A stretch of DNA of 64,000 nucleotides from CAJQQY01 sp964352225 (GTDB taxonomy: Bacteria > Bacteroidota > Bacteroidia > Chitinophagales > Saprospiraceae), in the NCBI GenBank assembly GCA_964352225.1, contig CAYGRM010000003.1:1-64000 (forward strand), read 5' to 3'. A model generated the notes under the pieces. It saw nothing but the letters and a program-made list of their open reading frames with translations. It was not told the origin of the DNA and ran no database searches. The stretch's first letter is position 1, and each line of letters starts with the position of its first letter. Positions 58,728-64,000 of the stretch are shown here, in pieces. The position numbers and the translations under genes were made by a program.

Positions 58728-61700
58728 CTATTCCGTAATTTTAACTACTCTTTCTACATCTTTTCGGTAGTCATTATATCTTACCCAAATCAAGTAAGTA
58801 CCTGCTGGATAATCTGCTAAGTTCACTCGATAAGTTCGGAAACCATCCGCGACAACTTGAGTCGAAAGAACTCTTCCTGCCATATCCACTACTTCAATGG
58901 TTGCATCTTCGGTTAATTCAGTTAAGAATTCAACATAAGTGAAATCAACTACTGGGTTTGGATAGACATGAATATCTCTCGTTCCATTATCGAAGACCAC
59001 CACCTCTACTTTTGAGTAAGTAACATCGTTATTCGCATCCACATATTTAACTCGGTAATAATTCACTCCGTAATATGGTTCTGCGTGCACCGCTTGGTAG
59101 CTATTGTATTCTTGAGCACTTCCGTTAGCATTTCTCAATTCGAAGACTTCAAAATCATCGCCATTTTTAGAATGCTCTAAGTAATAACGGCTATTATTCA
59201 CTTCATATCGAGTCGTCCAATTTAATAATGCTTCTGTATTATTAGGCGTTGGCACAGCTGAGAAATTCGTAAACACAAAATTATTTAAGCAGTTGATTAC
59301 TTCAAATTCATACGTGATTGAAATGGAACATCCCATGTCTTCAACCGTCAAGGTTACCGTCTTGATACCAGTAGAACTATAAGTCAAGTTGTACACATTT
59401 CTTTGCATTGAAGTCTGAGGAGATGCACCATCACCAAAGTCCCAGAAGTAAGTTGCGTTTACACCGGCATAAGTTGCTTGGAAACTTGTTTCCTCACTTA
59501 AGCATAGACTTGTAGGAGCTTCTTCGATTCCGATAGCTGGCAATGGAGTTACCAAAATCGCCACGATATTACTTTCTCCAACATAGTTAGTACAACCTGC
59601 TCTTCTCACACATCGAATGAAATAAGTAGTGATAGAAATCTGCCCAGGCTGATAGAATTCATCCGTTGCACCTTGGATGATTGTCCAACTTGGATCTGTA
59701 TTTGAAAATGGACTTCCAGTTGTATTAGACAACCAGATGTATTCCAAATCTCCACCACCACCCATTGGTAAGATGCTATTGACAATTAAGTCTGGAGTTT
59801 CTCCTGCACAAATAGTTTGTGTTGCTTCGATAGCTCCACCCGTATTTACATTGTTACATTCTGGGTGAATACCTGCATCAAAACTTAAGTCATCCATTTG
59901 ACCTGCCACAACTGTAAAGGTTGGAGTTCTTCCGGTTAGTAAATCAGCATCACTATCTAGATTATCATCCGTTCCTTGGTTCGCCAATGAGAAGACATAA
60001 TCATTTGGTAAACTACTTGCCATGAATTCTATTTGATAAGTTCCTGGCAATACATTTTCAAATAAGTAATACCCAGTACCAGTCATAGTTGGATTAAAAC
60101 CAGTAGTTTCAGTTGCTACGATTTCATCATCTAATGTTCCGAAAGTTCCATCTTGACCAGCTGTCAATAATTTCACCATTACATTATTGAATCCAACTTC
60201 ACTAGGATCTTGAATTCCATCTCTATTCGTATCAAACCAAACGTAATCTCCAATATTTACATCACCTAACGGAACTGAAGAATTAACTTCTACCTGATCT
60301 ACTGCGAAACATCCATTGTCATCAATCACCGTAACGGAATAAGTTCCTACTGATAGTCCAGTAATCGTTGGAGTCATTTGACCATTACTCCAAATGTAAT
60401 TATATGGAAGCGTTCCTCCTGTAGCAGTAACCGTTGCTGTTCCGTCATTTCCAATTTGTGAAACTTCAGTAGCAACTGTAGTCAATTGCAATTCTGGAGG
60501 AGAGATGATTTCGATAGTTTGAGTACCGGTACATCCAGTTCCATCAGTTACCGTAACGGTGTAGAATCCAGCTTCCAAATTGATGATGTTGGCATTCGTT
60601 TCACCGTTGCTCCATAAGTAAGTCAAATCAGGTTGTCCACCAGTTGCACTTGCTGTTGCCGTTCCGTCGTTGTCTAAGTAACAAGTAACATCTGTTTTAT
60701 CAATAGAAACGACCAAGTTAGAACTCATTGAAATCGTCACCTCATCTTCAATTGTACATCCGTTGTTATCCGTAACAGTTACGATATAGGTTCCTGCATC
60801 CAAATCAGATATTGAAGTAGTAGTTTCTCCATTTGACCAAGCGTATTGGTAAGCAGGAGTTCCTCCATCAACATTTGCAGTAGCTGAACCAAGAGCTCCA
60901 GCACATCCTCCACCATTTGAATCAATTATTAAAGTCAATTCTTGTGGTTGATTCACATTCGCAGCTGTGGATACAGAACATCCATTGGCATCTGTAATCG
61001 TTACGTTGTATGAACCAGCAGTTAAGTTAGTTGGGTTTGGAGTATTTCCAATTCCACCAGTCCAATTATAAGTGAATGGAGCTAGACCATTCACCATGGT
61101 AATATTAATGCTTCCATCATTTCCATCGAAGCAACTTACCATCGTTGCTGAGATGTCAACTTGTAATGCTCCTGTTCCTATAATTTCTATTGATAAATTC
61201 GCAGAACATCCTGTACCGTCAGTTACAATCACTTCGTAAATTCCAGGAGCAAGATCGGTTTGATCTTCGATGTTGCCAACTCCATTTGACCAAACAAATG
61301 TAATTGGAGCAACTCCACCATTTACAGTCAAATCAATGCTTCCATTGTTTTCACCACAAGATGCATCGACATGAGTTTCAGTAACATTTAATCCACCGAT
61401 TACTTCAATCGTTTGAGTGGCGGAAACTTCATTTCCACAATTATCTGTTGCTGTCCAGGTTCTTTCTAAGGTGTACGAACAACCACTTCCAGTTTGATTT
61501 TCTACAAAAGTAATTTCTACATCTGTATCACAATTATCACTTCCAATAATCATTGGAGCGGTAGGAATAGTTTGTCCTAAGGTCAAATCAACCGTCAAGT
61601 TACTTGGTATCCCAATCAACGTTGGGTCAGTAGTATCTTGAACAAAAATCGTTTGAATACCTTCGGTTACATTTCCACAATCATCGATGGCAGTCCAGGT

Positions 61701-64000
61701 TCGAGTTAAAGTATAAGAATCTGCACATGCTCCTGGAGTGTTTGTTTCATTAAATGAAATCTCCACATCAAGATCACAGTTGTCAGTAGCTATTGGAGTA
61801 TTTGAAACCACAGGAATATTGTTACACTCAACCGTTAAGTCTGCAGGAATACCTGCAACTATTGGTGGAGTGTTGTCACCTACATGAATATTTTGCGAAG
61901 CAGAAACTTCATTTCCACAGTTATCAGTTGCCGTCCAAGTTCGTGTTAAAATGTATCCACAAGCTGCTGGAGTTTCAACTTCGTTAAATAAAATCTCCAC
62001 AGCTGTATCACAATTATCTGTTGCTGTTACAATTGGAGCAGTTGGAATCATTCCACAATTCACATCAACATCAGCCGGCACCCCAATCAAAATTGGATCA
62101 GTTGTATCTTCTACTGTAATGTATTGAGTATGAGAAACTCCAACTCCACAACCACTTGACACACTCCACGTTCTTTCAATCGTGTAAGAATTTTCACAAG
62201 CTCCCGGAATAATATTTTCTACAAAATCTAATGGAACAGGTGCTCCTGTACAACCATCGAAAGCAGAAATATCAGCCGGTGCTGGAACATTTGAACATTC
62301 AACGGTAAAGTCAGCAGGCATAGCTGAAAGTGTCGCTGGATCAGAATTAATCGTGATCGTTTGACTTTCAGAACTTTCATTTCCACAATCATCAATTGCA
62401 GTCCAAGTTCTAGTGATGATGGTTTGACAACCATCTACAACTGATGTTTCAGAGAAATCCACAACCACATCGTTATCACAATTATCTGATGCAGTTACTG
62501 TTGCTGGGTTTGGAACTGTTCCACAATTCACTACTTCGTCAGCAGGTACACCGATCAAAATTGGTGCATCATTATCTTGAACTGTAATTATTTGTGAAGC
62601 TGAAGTTTCATTTCCACAATTATCAGTTGCTGTCCAAGTTCGAACTAATTCGTATCCACATGATAATGGATTTTGAATTTCATTAAATGAAATATCTACA
62701 TCTGTATCACAGTTATCTGTGGCAACTGGCTGAGCAGGTGATGGTACATTTCCACAACCAACATTTAAGTCCGCAGGAATTCCTGCTAAAATTGGTGCTT
62801 GTGTATCTTCGACTGTAATCAATTGAGTATGTGAAATTGCATTTCCACACCCACTTGGAATACTCCAAGTTCTTTCAATAGTGTAAGAGTTTTCACATGA
62901 TCCAGGAATAATATTTTCTACAAAATCCACTTGAACTGTTCCTGCACAAATTGACTGTGCAGTAATGATCGCAGCAGTAGGAATATTATTACATTCCACC
63001 GTTACATCTGCTGGCGTATCAGATAAAACTGGCGCATCTGCATTTACAGTAATAGTCTGTGAAGCTTCCGTCACGTTTCCACAATTATCAGTTGCCGTCC
63101 AAGTTCGAGTTAAAATATATCCACATCCATTAGCTACTGAAATTTCATCAAAATCAATATCAACACTTGAATCACAATTATCTGTCGCAACTGGTTGAGC
63201 TGGCGTAGGTACATTGTTACAATCAACGGTTAAATCAGTTGGGATACCTGCCAAAACTGGTGCTTGCGTATCTTCAACCGTGATGTGTTGAGCATCAGAA
63301 ACTGTATTGCCACAATTATCGGTCGCAGTCCAAGTTCGAACAATGATGAAGTTTTCAGCGCAAGAACCTGCGATATAACTTTCTGTGAAATCTAATGTCG
63401 CATTCGGATCACAATTATCCATCACTCCTACTCCTGGATCAATCGCAGGAATATTTCCACACTCAACTGTTACGTCAGCAGGAATTTCCCAAAGTTCAGG
63501 TGGTGTAGAATCTGCAACTGTCACTTCTTGCGTTGCAGTTGATTCATTTCCACAATCATCAGTTGCTGTCCATGTTCTTGTAATTAAATATCCACAAGCC
63601 AAAGGCGTTTCAACTTCTGTTAAAATTGCTTGTACATCAAAATCACAATTATCTGTCGCTCCAACATATGGTGCTCCAGGAATGGCAGCACACTCAACAG
63701 TAATGTTCGCCGGAACATCAATCAAGGTTGGAGGAGTATTATCTCCTACTTCAATATTTTGCGAAGCTGAAACTGTATTTCCACAATCATCAGTTGCCGT
63801 CCAAGTTCGAGTTAAAGTATAGGCATTTGTACAAGCTCCTGGTGTAGTTGTTTCTACAAAATCAATCGTGATATTGGTAGAACAATTATCAGTTACTGTT
63901 ACGTTTGCAGCTACCAGAGGTATATTGTCACACTCCGCGGTTGCATCCGCAGGTATTCCAATTAAGATAGGATCTTCATTATCTTCAACAGTTATTGTTT
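58728..64000 (-). CDS. Giant surface adhesin with HYR-like and SprB-like repeats, T9SS-sorted (5' end outside window)
   Basis: The frame is open to the right edge (codons beyond 63725 continue TITVEDNEDPIL), so about 1757 residues of the C-terminal part are present and the N-terminus is missing. Order: 11 HYR-like units of about 85 residues (each with PADVTVEC, TDNCD and RTWTATDNCGN), five SprB-like units (FVWSNGVGN, APGIYEVIVTDGTGC), an SdrD-B/Cna-B-like domain (VNIGDYVWFDTNRDGIQD), a PKD domain (YFWDFGDGASPQ), a linker and a T9SS sorting domain (VYPNPVVDFTYVEFL). SprB-repeat proteins support gliding and adhesion. Cell-surface, exported by type IX secretion. Repeat DNA may be an assembly risk. 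Confidence 0.9.
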   Translation of the reverse strand, partial: TITVEDNEDPILIGIPADATAECDNIPLVAANVTVTDNCSTNITIDFVETTTPGACTNAYTLTRTWTATDDCGNTVSASQNIEVGDNTPPTLIDVPANITVECAAIPGAPYVGATDNCDFDVQAILTEVETPLACGYLITRTWTATDDCGNESTATQEVTVADSTPPELWEIPADVTVECGNIPAIDPGVGVMDNCDPNATLDFTESYIAGSCAENFIIVRTWTATDNCGNTVSDAQHITVEDTQAPVLAGIPTDLTVDCNNVPTPAQPVATDNCDSSVDIDFDEISVANGCGYILTRTWTATDNCGNVTEASQTITVNADAPVLSDTPADVTVECNNIPTAAIITAQSICAGTVQVDFVENIIPGSCENSYTIERTWSIPSGCGNAISHTQLITVEDTQAPILAGIPADLNVGCGNVPSPAQPVATDNCDTDVDISFNEIQNPLSCGYELVRTWTATDNCGNETSASQIITVQDNDAPILIGVPADEVVNCGTVPNPATVTASDNCDNDVVVDFSETSVVDGCQTIITRTWTAIDDCGNESSESQTITINSDPATLSAMPADFTVECSNVPAPADISAFDGCTGAPVPLDFVENIIPGACENSYTIERTWSVSSGCGVGVSHTQYITVEDTTDPILIGVPADVDVNCGMIPTAPIVTATDNCDTAVEILFNEVETPAACGYILTRTWTATDNCGNEVSASQNIHVGDNTPPIVAGIPADLTVECNNIPVVSNTPIATDNCDLDVEISFNETNTPGACADSYTLTRTWTAIDDCGNVTEGIQTIFVQDTTDPTLIGIPSNLTVDLTLGQTIPTAPMIIGSDNCDTDVEITFVENQTGSGCSYTLERTWTATDNCGNEVSATQTIEVIGGLNVTETHVDASCGENNGSIDLTVNGGVAPITFVWSNGVGNIEDQTDLAPGIYEVIVTDGTGCSANLSIEIIGTGALQVDISATMVSCFDGNDGSINITMVNGLAPFTYNWTGGIGNTPNPTNLTAGSYNVTITDANGCSVSTAANVNQPQELTLIIDSNGGGCAGALGSATANVDGGTPAYQYAWSNGETTTSISDLDAGTYIVTVTDNNGCTIEDEVTISMSSNLVVSIDKTDVTCYLDNDGTATASATGGQPDLTYLWSNGETNANIINLEAGFYTVTVTDGTGCTGTQTIEIISPPELQLTTVATEVSQIGNDGTATVTATGGTLPYNYIWSNGQMTPTITGLSVGTYSVTVIDDNGCFAVDQVEVNSSVPLGDVNIGDYVWFDTNRDGIQDPSEVGFNNVMVKLLTAGQDGTFGTLDDEIVATETTGFNPTMTGTGYYLFENVLPGTYQIEFMASSLPNDYVFSLANQGTDDNLDSDADLLTGRTPTFTVVAGQMDDLSFDAGIHPECNNVNTGGAIEATQTICAGETPDLIVNSILPMGGGGDLEYIWLSNTTGSPFSNTDPSWTIIQGATDEFYQPGQISITTYFIRCVRRAGCTNYVGESNIVAILVTPLPAIGIEEAPTSLCLSEETSFQATYAGVNATYFWDFGDGASPQTSMQRNVYNLTYSSTGIKTVTLTVEDMGCSISITYEFEVINCLNNFVFTNFSAVPTPNNTEALLNWTTRYEVNNSRYYLEHSKNGDDFEVFELRNANGSAQEYNSYQAVHAEPYYGVNYYRVKYVDANNDVTYSKVEVVVFDNGTRDIHVYPNPVVDFTYVEFLTELTEDATIEVVDMAGRVLSTQVVADGFRTYRVNLADYPAGTYLIWVRYNDYRKDVERVVKITE

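Noticed and set aside
63385..63822. Antisense ORFs of 60-145 residues within the adhesin gene
   Set aside because: Shadows of the repeat coding on the other strand; composition is unlike real proteins.
58728..64000. Regular DNA repeats considered as a CRISPR array
   Set aside because: Period is about 250 bp, always in frame, and encodes HYR-like protein repeats.

Overview
The window comes from an AT-rich member of the Bacteroidota, most likely a Saprospiria/Lewinella-like marine lineage. Evidence: four proteins end in a type IX secretion (Por) sorting domain, there are SprB-like and HYR-like adhesin repeats, the order rpmB-rpmG-DUF4295-ftsY is typical of the phylum, and the tRNA/ribosomal operon has a TTTG / TAnnTTTG promoter. 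The lineage below phylum level is inference. Ten Ns (58622-58631) mark a scaffold gap, and the giant gene at the right edge runs out of the window.

Layout. 0.1-10 kb: lipoprotein, NhaC-type antiporter, a ketopantoate-reductase-like gene split by a 159-bp palindrome, GNAT, tRNA-Arg, rpmB-rpmG-DUF4295, ftsY, MFS transporter, beta-lactamase-fold hydrolase, small RHH protein. 10-13 kb: SPFH protein, small coiled protein, PhoD-like phosphatase. 13.1-19.5 kb (minus): a compact six-gene operon, ThiL-like kinase, alpha-oxoamine synthase, BtaA-like DUF3419 enzyme, GNAT-like protein, lipid kinase, UbiA prenyltransferase. It reads as a lipid pathway I cannot match to a described one. A fatty-acid-hydroxylase gene lies just upstream. 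20.4-30.1 kb: a signalling island with two LytTR regulators, a REC-cyclase with a very similar receiver, a TPR hybrid histidine kinase, an Hpt protein, and secreted or lipoprotein genes whose promoters share ACCGTT-type half-sites about 20 bp apart. 30-40 kb: cupin, MDR oxidoreductase, cyclase-TPR-AraC fusion, SnoaL-like proteins, ABC permease, HAD hydrolase. 41-53 kb: secreted glycosidase-lectin protein, M28 peptidase, amino-acid/sodium symporter, P-loop kinase, subtilase, MORN protein.

53.4-58.5 kb (minus): a three-gene cassette, C5 DNA methyltransferase, a double-GHKL ATPase/histidine kinase with an apparent cadherin-like N-terminal domain, and a receiver-domain protein with a long unknown C-terminus. 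No endonuclease is visible. It looks like a two-component-wired restriction-modification-like defence system and is my leading candidate for an undescribed system. 58.7-64 kb: the C-terminal part of a giant T9SS adhesin.

A further theme is the number of long imperfect palindromes of about 90-175 bp (2745, 3190, 3875, 32213, 35759, 39860, 45717), mostly at gene ends. Two share TTTTTGCCGCTGACT ends, two share TTCTA...TAGAA ends, and one interrupts a gene. They look like a population of MITE-like or REP-like elements.
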